A stretch of DNA of 64,000 nt from Pirellulales bacterium (lineage in GTDB: Bacteria > Planctomycetota > Planctomycetia > Pirellulales > PALSA-1355), in contig JALHMI010000007.1 in NCBI GenBank assembly GCA_022844125.1, positions 70,896-134,895 of the forward strand, written 5' to 3'. Below the pieces are notes generated by a model. That model was not told the origin of the DNA. It saw only the letters and a list, made by a program, of their open reading frames with translations, and did not search any database. Made by a program: the position numbers and the translations under genes. The number at the start of each line of letters is the position of its first letter. Position 1 is the first letter of the stretch. Shown in pieces: positions 1 through 8,083 of the stretch.

Positions 1-2
1 TG

Positions 3-86
3 AAACTGCCCGTCGCGCAAACGGCGGAAGTCGCGCCACCGGTGACCATCGATATGCCGGTGGCCGCACCGCAGATGCCGGTCTAG
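3..86 (+). CDS. C-terminal end of an upstream gene (partial)
   Basis: The frame starting at base 3 is open from the window edge to a TAG at 84-86 and reads as a Pro/Val/Ala-rich tail ending in APQMPV. Only 27 residues are visible, so no family can be named. It converges with the minus-strand lipoprotein that ends at 116. Composition fits the low-complexity tail of a secreted or membrane protein, but that is inference. Confidence 0.4.
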   Translation, partial: KLPVAQTAEVAPPVTIDMPVAAPQMPV

Positions 87-115
87 CAGGTCGGCGGATC
101 GGCCGATCCGTCGGC

Positions 116-940
116 CTAAAACTCGCTGCCAGTCGGCGGCAATGGTTCGGGCATCGTCGGCAGTACTTCCGCCGGCATCGCTGGCAGATCCTCCGCGGGC
201 ATACCGACCTGATGAGGAATCGGCAGGACTGCTCCGCCCGTACGGGCCTGAATGCCGGCCAGGATCACCTGCTCCAGTTCAGTGTCCCGACCAATGCCGA
301 TCCACCCCCGAGTCGGTTCTTGACCGCCGACGGGGTTCGTGAGCCGCTGCAAGGCATCGTCGTTACGCAGGGTCTGCGAATTCGCCAGGCTGATCGAGCC
401 GCTTTCGGGTCGGGCGACGTCTTCCAGCTCCTTGTAAACCTGCACGTCGACCTGGAAGCCGCCTTCAACCGGAATCACGTACACCTTGGCTCTCCGCCGC
501 ATCGATTGCAGCGTGGCATGCCACCGCTGGTACGGCGTGACTGAGTCGTGGTTCCACGGTTCGAAGATCGTCGACGCGCCGCGCGGATAGGTTTCCAGGA
601 AGCCTTCGGTCAGGATATCGCCCACGAGCCGCACGCGTTCCTCGTGCTCGACGCGAAAGTAGTCGTCCACAACGTCGACCGTCTGATCCCACACCAGGTC
701 GGGATCCATGTTGCCGATGATCAGCGGGTTGCCCTGAGGCACGATCTCGGGATCGCCGCCAAACAACACGGGCGGGTTGTACGTCGCCGGCTGCCAGGCG
801 TTGCAGCCACAAACCGACGCGAGTACGGCGAAGATCGCAATCACCAGGAACCCCCGGCTGTGCCGATCGCCAGCGCGTACCCCGAGCGCGAATCTCCACA
901 GCGGCCCCGGGTTTGGCCTGTCGCGGTGCATCGAGTTCAT
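116..940 (-). CDS. Conserved lipoprotein, function unknown
   Basis: This is a 274-residue protein from the ATG at 940; an upstream in-frame start at 1069 would add 43 residues that look non-coding. A hydrophobic segment ends in a lipobox (VCGC) at about residues 30-46, so it should be a lipid-anchored envelope protein. The mature part carries a VDDYFRVEHEERV stretch and a Pro/Met-rich C-terminal tail. I recognise no catalytic motif. Proteins of this layout are common in planctomycete genomes without an assigned role. No good Shine-Dalgarno sequence precedes either start, so the exact start is uncertain. Confidence 0.72.
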   Translation of the reverse strand: MNSMHRDRPNPGPLWRFALGVRAGDRHSRGFLVIAIFAVLASVCGCNAWQPATYNPPVLFGGDPEIVPQGNPLIIGNMDPDLVWDQTVDVVDDYFRVEHEERVRLVGDILTEGFLETYPRGASTIFEPWNHDSVTPYQRWHATLQSMRRRAKVYVIPVEGGFQVDVQVYKELEDVARPESGSISLANSQTLRNDDALQRLTNPVGGQEPTRGWIGIGRDTELEQVILAGIQARTGGAVLPIPHQVGMPAEDLPAMPAEVLPTMPEPLPPTGSEF

Positions 941-1065
941 GCGGAAAGGATTTGGTCGCGAAGAAATGGGGCGGTAGTGTCCCGAAAAGCCATCTGCCCG
1001 GCAAGGTCGGTTATCGCCGCGAGACAGCCAATCAGGGCATCCCAGTTTGCCACGACAGCTTGCTA

Positions 1066-1110
1066 GCAAAATAAAGCGAGACCGCGTCCTCCCAGGGTGA
1101 GAACGCGGCC
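1066..1110 (-). terminator. Rho-independent terminator of the 1145-1837 gene
   Basis: An imperfect 14-bp stem (1080-1093 against 1097-1110, with G-U pairs) is followed on the minus strand by CTTTATTTT. It starts 35 bases past the stop of the minus-strand gene at 1145. This is the normal layout of an intrinsic terminator. Confidence 0.75.
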
Positions 1111-1144
1111 TCTATAGGTATTCGGCAGGGAGCCGTGCTAGCTG

Positions 1145-1837
1145 TTAGCCGTAGTGCGAGTCGATGCCCAGACGAATCTTGAGCTGTTCGAACTGCTGGC
1201 GGTACATCTCGCTCGAGGAATGCACGTGCTCAGCCTCGGTAATAAACCGCATCTGATCGTTGCACGGCACGTCGCGATCTTGCAAGATCTGCTCATATTC
1301 GTCCAGGTCTTCGCCATAGACAATCAGCAGCTTGTGTTCGTCGAACTGCACTTCCTGAGGAATGCCGGGGTTCAAGACGGCGATGCCCGTGCAGCCGTCG
1401 TTCACCAACAGGTCCTCAAAGTCGTACAGCGTGCTCTTGAGCACCGGCATGTCGATGTGTTCCCGGTAGAGGTCGACGTGTCCCTTGGCGTTGCGGTCGT
1501 GGCTGGTCTCCAGCACAACGTCCACGACACCGCCTAGCGGGTCGAGCAACTCCATGAACACCTCAAACAGCTGCTCGCGAGAGGCGGCGCTCATTAGCAC
1601 CGGCACGCTCGAACGGTTCTCCTCATCGCGGTAGACATCGTGGCGATAGCCTTGCGACGGTACGACCTGCAAGTCGTACGACGGACGCACGGCGCCAGTC
1701 AGTGCAAATTTGCCGTACCGCGAAACGCCCAGGTGAGCCTCGAGCTCATCGCTGCTGAGCCGGTCGAAGCTGCTGGTCGTGTGTGGCGCGACCTCGTCGC
1801 GGAACACGTTGCGGAAGAATTTCTTCAGGAACCCCAT
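1145..1837 (-). CDS. Conserved hypothetical protein (230 aa, soluble)
   Basis: A 230-residue acidic protein with a basic amphipathic start (MGFLKKFFRNVF) and no signal peptide or membrane span. It contains a segment on variable strand lengths resembling an alpha/beta fold (PVLMSAASREQLFEVFMELL, then a Gly-Gly-Val-Val-Asp-Val turn). I recognise no named domain. GAGG lies about 11 bases upstream of the ATG. It has its own terminator downstream, so it is likely transcribed alone. Similar single-copy proteins occur in other Planctomycetota, as far as I recall, without a known role. Confidence 0.7.
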   Translation of the reverse strand: MGFLKKFFRNVFRDEVAPHTTSSFDRLSSDELEAHLGVSRYGKFALTGAVRPSYDLQVVPSQGYRHDVYRDEENRSSVPVLMSAASREQLFEVFMELLDPLGGVVDVVLETSHDRNAKGHVDLYREHIDMPVLKSTLYDFEDLLVNDGCTGIAVLNPGIPQEVQFDEHKLLIVYGEDLDEYEQILQDRDVPCNDQMRFITEAEHVHSSSEMYRQQFEQLKIRLGIDSHYG

Positions 1838-2447
1838 ATCGGCGAAACCTCGGAAGCGTTTGCGAATCGATGTTTGGCTTGGTGTTTCCGCGTGGATCTC
1901 GCGTTTAACCGAAAACTCTTCAGGAAAACATAGGTTACGCCGACCCGTGTGCAGTCTTTGCCCAGCCAGCCGTCAGCAAGATTTTCGCGTCCGCATCCGG
2001 CGGACGGCAGAAACGTCACAATCGCGCATCCCTGCCGTGGCGGGCAGGAGTGGGGTCGAGAGGATTCCGGCCACTTTCCGCGGGAAAAGCCGGGTGTCCT
2101 CCGCCGCAGAGCCGGGACACCACAAATCTAACCCACGCCCTGGTGCCCGCCCCTGGTGCGGCACACGAGCGCAGTGTTTTCATCCCCTCCCTGGCGCACG
2201 ACCTGCCGAACATGCGAAGTTTGCCTGCGGCAAGGTCAGCCAGACTCCTCTTCTCCCCCCAGCACACCCACTTGCTCGTGCGGCACGCGGCAAGTTATTC
2301 CCAACCCTGGCGCCATCTCCTCGTCTGGCCAAGACCCCGTGGGTGGCATCGGCGGCACCGCCAGGCATAGAATCTGTTTGGTGGCATTGAGCGGCGATTG
2401 CCGCACCGCCTTCAATCTCTACGCACCTGCACCTAAGCCGGCCACTC
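1838..2447. other. 610-base intergenic gap
   Basis: This gap lies between two divergently transcribed genes (1145-1837 minus, 2448-3992 plus). Open frames here overlap in all directions and show no protein-like composition. I looked for the hallmarks of SRP RNA, RNase P RNA, tmRNA and tRNA and found none. It presumably holds both promoters. The length is unusual for this compact region, so an unrecognised small RNA is possible. Confidence 0.4.
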
Positions 2448-3992
2448 ATGTCGATAAAACGCGATTTCCTCTCAGGTGGACACTTTCTTGCGCTCCTGTG
2501 CGCCTGGTGCCTTGCGCTCAGCGGCTGCCAGCCTGTCGCCGAGTCCGACTCGACACACTTCTCGGCGACGGCTGTGGAGCAACAACACGCCGAGACGATC
2601 TGGGAAAGTTTCTACCTGCAAGGCGCAAAGATTGGCTACGGCCAGACGACGGTTCGCCCTGTGACGCGCGATGAGCAGAGCCTGATTCAAACCGAATCGC
2701 TGAATCATCTTTCTATCACCCGCTTCGGTCAGACGTCCAAACAAGATTTGCAGATGAGCTCTCTGGAAACCGCCGACGGCAAGCTGATCGAGTTTCAGAC
2801 CGTGGTCTCGTTCGGCCCCGTGCCAACCGTTGTGACCGGCAAGGTCGTAGGCGACAAGCTCCAGCTCACGACCGCCACGCAGGGACAAAAGCAGGCCAGC
2901 AGCATGCCCTGGTCCCCGGAAATCGGTGGGTTCCGCGCGGTTGAGAACTCTCTGGCCCGTCAGCCGCTCAAGGCCGGTGAGAAACGGTCGTTGCGGATGC
3001 TGATGCCGCTGGTAAACCAGGTGGCCGAGGTGGAACTCGCGGCAAAGGAGATCGAAGAAACCGAGATTCTCGGCGTCAAGACCCGCCTGCTCCGCGTGGA
3101 AAGCGTTTCGAAGCTGCCAGGGCAAGCCATGGCCGCAACACTCTGGTTGGATGCTGCCGGTGAAGTCCTCAAGTCCCACGTCATGGCCCTCGACCAGCTT
3201 TCCGTTCGGTCGACCGAAGCACTGGCCAAGGCACCCGGCGGCGACGCTGAAAAACTCGACCTCGGCGTGGATCTGTTCGTCAAAGTCGAGCCACCGCTGG
3301 CCAAGCCTCACCAAAGTAGCGAAGTGGTGTATCGCGTGGAGTTGGCCAATGCGGATCCGACAGAGGTCTTTGCCGACGGACTGACACAAAACGTGAAATC
3401 GCTCGGGCCGCACACAGCCGAGATCACGGTGACCCGCCGCAATCCAGTCGCGGAGCGCAATGGAATGGAAAACCACGAGGGGGCACCGGCCGAGTACTTG
3501 ACCGCAAACAGCATTCTGCAGCTCGAGGACGAGCGGCTTAAGCTGATGGCCGCCGAAGCCAAGCGAGATGCGACAGCGCCGGCGAAAGTCGCCATCAATC
3601 TGGAACAGTACGTACACGGCGCGATGAAGCAGCACGACTTCTCGCAAGGCTTCGCCACTGCCGCCGAAGTGGCCGAGTCGCGCGCCGGCGACTGCACTGA
3701 GCACGCCGTGCTGCTGGCCGCCCTGGCACGCATCAACGGCATCCCTTCGCGCGTCGCGATCGGGCTGGTCTATGTCGAGGCCGCCGCTGCGTTCGGTTAC
3801 CACATGTGGACCGAGGTATTCCTGGGCGGCCAGTGGATTCCGCTCGATGCCACGATTGGCCGCGGCGGTACGAGCGCCGCATACCTCAAGCTGAACGACT
3901 CCAGCCTCGAAGGGGCGAGCGCCTACAGCAGCTTCCTCTCGGTCGCCCGGGTATTGGGGCAACTGAAAGTCAGCGTCGTCTCGTCGAAGTAG
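2448..3992 (+). CDS. Transglutaminase-like lipoprotein
   Basis: A 514-residue protein with a type II signal peptide: hydrophobic residues 12-26 then lipobox LSGC with Cys27. Residues 40-350 form a large extracytoplasmic region without a known motif. The C-terminal part is a transglutaminase/protease-like core with the Cys-His-Asp triad: Cys416 in AGDCTEHA, His452 in FGYHMWTEV and Asp467 in IPLDATIG. Such domains act as cysteine peptidases or crosslinking enzymes; the substrate is unknown. It converges with the TolB-like gene 12 bases downstream. Comparable lipoproteins are widespread in planctomycetes. Confidence 0.86.
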   Translation: MSIKRDFLSGGHFLALLCAWCLALSGCQPVAESDSTHFSATAVEQQHAETIWESFYLQGAKIGYGQTTVRPVTRDEQSLIQTESLNHLSITRFGQTSKQDLQMSSLETADGKLIEFQTVVSFGPVPTVVTGKVVGDKLQLTTATQGQKQASSMPWSPEIGGFRAVENSLARQPLKAGEKRSLRMLMPLVNQVAEVELAAKEIEETEILGVKTRLLRVESVSKLPGQAMAATLWLDAAGEVLKSHVMALDQLSVRSTEALAKAPGGDAEKLDLGVDLFVKVEPPLAKPHQSSEVVYRVELANADPTEVFADGLTQNVKSLGPHTAEITVTRRNPVAERNGMENHEGAPAEYLTANSILQLEDERLKLMAAEAKRDATAPAKVAINLEQYVHGAMKQHDFSQGFATAAEVAESRAGDCTEHAVLLAALARINGIPSRVAIGLVYVEAAAAFGYHMWTEVFLGGQWIPLDATIGRGGTSAAYLKLNDSSLEGASAYSSFLSVARVLGQLKVSVVSSK

Positions 3993-4004
3993 CTATCAGG
4001 GAAC

Positions 4005-5054
4005 CTATTCCGGCAGATTCAGATCGGCGATGTAAAGCTGGCTCGAGTGGTCCGCCGAGCGATTGCTCGTCCACATCAGTTGCTTGCCGTCCGGCGAAAA
4101 CACCGGCAGCACGTCGGCCGCCGGATGATCCGTGATTCGCTCGACCGGCCCCGGCACGATCTTGCCGTCTTTCACGTCGTACTTCATCAGCCACAGATCG
4201 TAGTTTGGCCGGGCGTTCGGATCGGTGTGATCCGCCCCGGTCCAGATGATGTAAGGCTTCGTGGGATGCCAATAGGGTGCCCAATTGACGCCGATGTTGT
4301 CGGTCAGCGCGACGTCGTTCTTGCCGTCGATGCCAATCGCGTGAATCTGCAACATCTCGGGCCGCTTGCGGTCGGTGCGGTAGATCACCCACTTGCCGTC
4401 CGGCGAGATGAACGGCCCACCATCGTAGCCGGGCTCATTGGTCAGCTGACGCAAGCCCGTGCCGTCGGAGTTCATTACGTACAGATCGGGATCGCCGTCG
4501 CGGTCGCTGCAGAAAGCGATCAGCTTGCCGTCGGGCGAATACGCTCCCTCGGCGTCATAGCCCTTGGCGTCTGTCAGCCGCTTGAGATTCTTGCCGTCCA
4601 GATCGCCTTCGAAGATTTCGGTGTAGGGGTCGAAGTCCCACGAATAGCGGCGGCGGCGGCCGCTCGCGGCGTCTTCGGCCTGCTGCTTGCGTTCCTTCTC
4701 TTCGGTCTCCGAGAGGTTCGGATCGAGATGGCTCGAAGCGAACAGGATCTTCTTGCCATCCGGCGAGAAGTAACTGCACGTTGTGCGGCCGCGGCCGGTG
4801 CTGATCAGTTGTGGCTCACCGCCCTCGAGTGGCTGCTTGTAGATTTGGTAGAACGGATAGCCCTTGGGCACCGCCTGGTAGACGATCGTCTTGCCATCTG
4901 GCGAAAAGTAGCCCTCGCCGGCCTTGACCATCCCGGAGGTGAGTTGCTTGATATTGCTCAGATGTTTGGCTTCGACCGTTGACTCCTCAGCGAAGCTGTT
5001 CGAACTGAGAATTACCGCAGCCATAAGGGCCAACGGCGCGCACCGAGTCAGCAT
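4005..5054 (-). CDS. TolB-like WD40/PD40 beta-propeller protein, secreted
   Basis: A 349-residue protein with a Sec signal peptide (MLTRCAPLALMAAVILSSNS, cleavage near SFA-EE). It has at least five PD40 repeats of the form (F/Y/I)SPDGKxIxY, spread evenly, so it should fold as a six-bladed propeller like the C-terminal part of TolB. No peptidase domain follows the propeller, unlike prolyl-oligopeptidase relatives. The start at 5054 is fixed by AGGAG seven bases upstream; the in-frame codon at 5114 is 20 residues too early. The likely role is periplasmic protein binding; the partner is unknown. Confidence 0.85.
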   Translation of the reverse strand: MLTRCAPLALMAAVILSSNSFAEESTVEAKHLSNIKQLTSGMVKAGEGYFSPDGKTIVYQAVPKGYPFYQIYKQPLEGGEPQLISTGRGRTTCSYFSPDGKKILFASSHLDPNLSETEEKERKQQAEDAASGRRRRYSWDFDPYTEIFEGDLDGKNLKRLTDAKGYDAEGAYSPDGKLIAFCSDRDGDPDLYVMNSDGTGLRQLTNEPGYDGGPFISPDGKWVIYRTDRKRPEMLQIHAIGIDGKNDVALTDNIGVNWAPYWHPTKPYIIWTGADHTDPNARPNYDLWLMKYDVKDGKIVPGPVERITDHPAADVLPVFSPDGKQLMWTSNRSADHSSQLYIADLNLPE

Positions 5055-5181
5055 TTCATACTCCTGAAAATTTCTGGTTCGCGAAGTCACCGCGGATCGG
5101 CAAATGTCGGCCATGGCAAGTTAGCAGGCAGGCATGCCGGGAACTAACGTGCGACCCGGCGGCTCGCGCGTCCGCTATCCC

Positions 5182-5187
5182 ATTATA
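5182..5187 (-). promoter_or_regulatory. Candidate -10 box (TATAAT) for the TolB-like gene
   Basis: A perfect TATAAT is read on the minus strand, about 128 bases upstream of the start at 5054. No good -35 hexamer lies 16-18 bases further up. It is one of three perfect TATAAT boxes found upstream of minus-strand genes in this window. Confidence 0.4.
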
Positions 5188-5314
5188 TCCAGCCACTTGC
5201 CGAGCGGCAGGCTTCGCCAGCTTCAACCAGCAAGGCTATTGTCCGCGGGCTGCAAAGGATACGATTGCAGCGGAACTACAATCCGATTCCGACTCGATCG
5301 ACGCGACTCATCCC

Positions 5315-5866
5315 ATGAAGATCTACACCAAGACTGGCGACCAGGGCGACACCGGACTCTTCGGTGGGCCGCGCGTGGCAAAAAACGACGCCCGGATCGA
5401 GGCCTACGGCACCGTCGACGAGCTCAACAGCCTGCTCGGCGTTGCCCGCACGTTTGAACTGCCGGCGGAGATTGACCGGCTCGTCGAGCGTATCCAGAAC
5501 GAGCTCTTTTCGCTGGGCGCTCAACTCGCGACCCCAGACCCGACGGCCCATCAAACCGCGCTCGTCGGGCCCACTCAGATCGCGGCGCTCGAATCGGCCA
5601 TCGACCATTACGAAGCAGGACTCGAGCCGCTCAGGCAATTCATCCTTCCCGGTGGGACGACGGCCGCGGCGCACTTGCACCTGGCGCGCACGGTGTGCCG
5701 CAGGGCCGAGCGGCGGCTCGTGTCGCTCGTACAGACTTCACCGCAGCCCATCGCCGCCGATCTGGTGATCTATCTCAATCGGCTCAGCGATCTCTTGTTC
5801 GTGCTCGCCAGGGCCGCGAACCGTGCGGCCGGCACGCCGGACGTGCCGTGGCAGAAGCCCTCGTGA
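5315..5866 (+). CDS. pduO: Cob(I)alamin adenosyltransferase, PduO type
   Basis: A 183-residue protein beginning MKIYTKTGDQGDTGLFGG, the ATP-binding N-terminal signature of PduO-type corrinoid adenosyltransferases. The family transfers the 5'-deoxyadenosyl group of ATP to Co(I) cobalamin, making coenzyme B12. The conserved C-terminal R(R)AER and LNRLSDLLFVLAR motifs (active site and trimer interface) are present and the length is standard. It has no corrin-synthesis or B12-dependent mutase neighbours, so it probably salvages cofactor for enzymes encoded elsewhere. A short hairpin with a T-rich tail follows. Confidence 0.93.
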   Translation: MKIYTKTGDQGDTGLFGGPRVAKNDARIEAYGTVDELNSLLGVARTFELPAEIDRLVERIQNELFSLGAQLATPDPTAHQTALVGPTQIAALESAIDHYEAGLEPLRQFILPGGTTAAAHLHLARTVCRRAERRLVSLVQTSPQPIAADLVIYLNRLSDLLFVLARAANRAAGTPDVPWQKPS

Positions 5867-5918
5867 ACTGGCGTTGCTTCCGGACTGACACTTACCTGCT
5901 GCCTGGCAGGCTTTACGG

Positions 5919-5947
5919 ACCGGGACCAGCCCGGTAGTCTTTCTGCT
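5919..5947 (+). terminator. Probable terminator after pduO
   Basis: A 6-bp stem (ACCGGG/CCCGGT, 5919-5935) is followed by AGTCTTTCTGCTT. The stem is short, so this is a weaker call than others in the window. Confidence 0.45.
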
Positions 5948-6089
5948 TGTTGGTGCAGCAGCCGATCGCAATGTTTGGGCGTGACGCTCGTTTCCCACGC
6001 AGCGAATCAGGGGGCTTTTGTTGGTTTTAGGCGGACCGACTCAATGCCATAGGCGGACTTCTTTCTATTCATCTTGGGAGAGAAATGTG

Positions 6090-7511
6090 ATGAGTGGACC
6101 AAGAATGTTGGCGGCGGCGGTATGCGCTGGAATGCTATGTGTCGGCCTGCTGCCGGCATTTTCTCTTGCTCAGGACGCTCCGCCGCCGGCGAAACCGACC
6201 GAGGTGATTGTCCCCACGCCGGCCGAAGAGCCGGAGCTTTCGCGGGGCGACAACGCCTGGATGCTCATCTCGTCGGCGCTGGTGCTGATGATGACGGCGC
6301 CGGGCCTTGCCATGTTTTACGGCGGGTTGGTCCGCCGCAAGAACATCCTCAGCGTGCTGATGCAGTGCGTGTTCTTGATGGGCCTGATGACCGTCATCTG
6401 GGCGATTTACGGATACTCACTCTGCTTCGGCGGCACACGCCCCTGGATTGGCGACGGCACCTACCTGTTCATGCGAAACGTCGAGCCTTACTGGACCGAG
6501 GCCGGGCCCAAGATTCCGATGTACTCGACTGGGATCCCGCTGCTGACGCACATGCTCTTTCAGGGCATGTTCTTCATCATCACGCCAGCTCTCATTTGCG
6601 GCGCGTTTGCCGAGCGGATGAAATTCAGCTCGATGGTCGTGTTCTCGGTCCTCTGGGGCACGTTCGTCTATTGCCCGCTGGCCCACTGGGTCTGGGGCGG
6701 CGGCATCCTCGCTTACCGTGTACCGAACGCCGAGAACTGGGGCGGCGGCGCGCTCGACTTCGCCGGTGGCACAGTAGTGCATATTAGCTCTGGCGTCTCG
6801 GCGCTGATTTGCGCCCTCGTGATCGGTAAGCGTGCCGGCTATGGCACCGAACCCATGCCGCCGCATAACCTGACGTACACCGCCGCGGGCGCGGCCCTGC
6901 TGTGGGTGGGCTGGTTCGGCTTCAATGCCGGTAGCGCGCTGGCAGCCGACGGGATTGCCGCCAGCGCCTTTGCCGCGACTCACTTCTCGGCCGCCGCCGG
7001 CGCCGTTACCTGGCCCCTGCTCGAATGGATCCTCCGCGGCAAGCCGACTCTGCTGGGCGCCTGTTCGGGTGCGGTGGCGGGCCTCGTCTGCATCACGCCG
7101 GCCGCTGGCTACGTTACGGCGATGCCAGCCCTGGCGATGGGGGCAGCCGCCGGAGCGGTGTGCTACTTCGCCTGCACATCCCTCAAGATGGCCTTCAAAT
7201 ACGACGACTCGCTCGACGCCTTCGGCGTACACGGTGTGGGGGGAACTTTGGGCGCGATCCTGACAGGCGTATTTGCCACCCGAGCCGTCCAGAATCTCAA
7301 TGGCGGCGAGCCACTGGGGTTGATCGAGGGGGGGACCCTGATCAAGGGGCAACTCATCGCCACGGCCATCACCTGGGTCGTGGCCGCCCTGGCGAGCTTC
7401 GTGCTGCTCAAGCTGCTCGACGCGACAATGGGCCTCCGCGTCCCCACCCAGGAAGAATTGCAGGGATTGGACCTGACTCAGCATGGGGAAGAGGGCTACA
7501 TTTTCATGTAG
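6090..7511 (+). CDS. amtB: Ammonium transporter AmtB
   Basis: A 473-residue inner-membrane channel for NH4+/NH3 with a signal-peptide-like first segment (residues 1-26) and then 11 predicted membrane helices. The Amt signature FYGGLVRRKN and the two pore histidines are visible: one in GGTVVHISSG, one in FGVHGVGGTLG. The start at 6090 follows GGGAGA by about eight bases; the longer frame from 6018 lacks such a site. The gene is followed 130 bases later by the PII gene glnK and then glnD, a standard functional link because GlnK blocks AmtB when nitrogen is plentiful. The order amtB-glnK is the reverse of the enterobacterial one. Confidence 0.95.
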   Translation: MSGPRMLAAAVCAGMLCVGLLPAFSLAQDAPPPAKPTEVIVPTPAEEPELSRGDNAWMLISSALVLMMTAPGLAMFYGGLVRRKNILSVLMQCVFLMGLMTVIWAIYGYSLCFGGTRPWIGDGTYLFMRNVEPYWTEAGPKIPMYSTGIPLLTHMLFQGMFFIITPALICGAFAERMKFSSMVVFSVLWGTFVYCPLAHWVWGGGILAYRVPNAENWGGGALDFAGGTVVHISSGVSALICALVIGKRAGYGTEPMPPHNLTYTAAGAALLWVGWFGFNAGSALAADGIAASAFAATHFSAAAGAVTWPLLEWILRGKPTLLGACSGAVAGLVCITPAAGYVTAMPALAMGAAAGAVCYFACTSLKMAFKYDDSLDAFGVHGVGGTLGAILTGVFATRAVQNLNGGEPLGLIEGGTLIKGQLIATAITWVVAALASFVLLKLLDATMGLRVPTQEELQGLDLTQHGEEGYIFM

Positions 7512-7533
7512 CGGGCCTGGGTTCACGGTTTAA

Positions 7534-7980
<447 letters not shown>

Positions 7981-8083
7981 AACATAACGCTTGAACCGAT
8001 CGATCTTACCCGACGCTTTCGGGCTCAGCGCGACCTTGGCGGAGCGTGCCAGACCAGCCTTTGCGACTACCCAGCGACGACGC

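Noticed and set aside
1838-2447. SRP RNA, RNase P RNA or tmRNA in the 610-base gap
   Set aside because: The conserved cores of these RNAs (such as the SRP GGAAGG-type loop and RNase P P4) were not found on either strand.
2472-3962. A 496-codon minus-strand open frame opposite the transglutaminase gene
   Set aside because: The plus-strand gene has a lipobox and a full Cys-His-Asp triad; the minus frame has neither and is a shadow.
6417-7526. A 369-codon minus-strand open frame opposite amtB
   Set aside because: amtB is certain from motifs and membrane helices; the antisense reading is His/Gly/Arg-rich without features.
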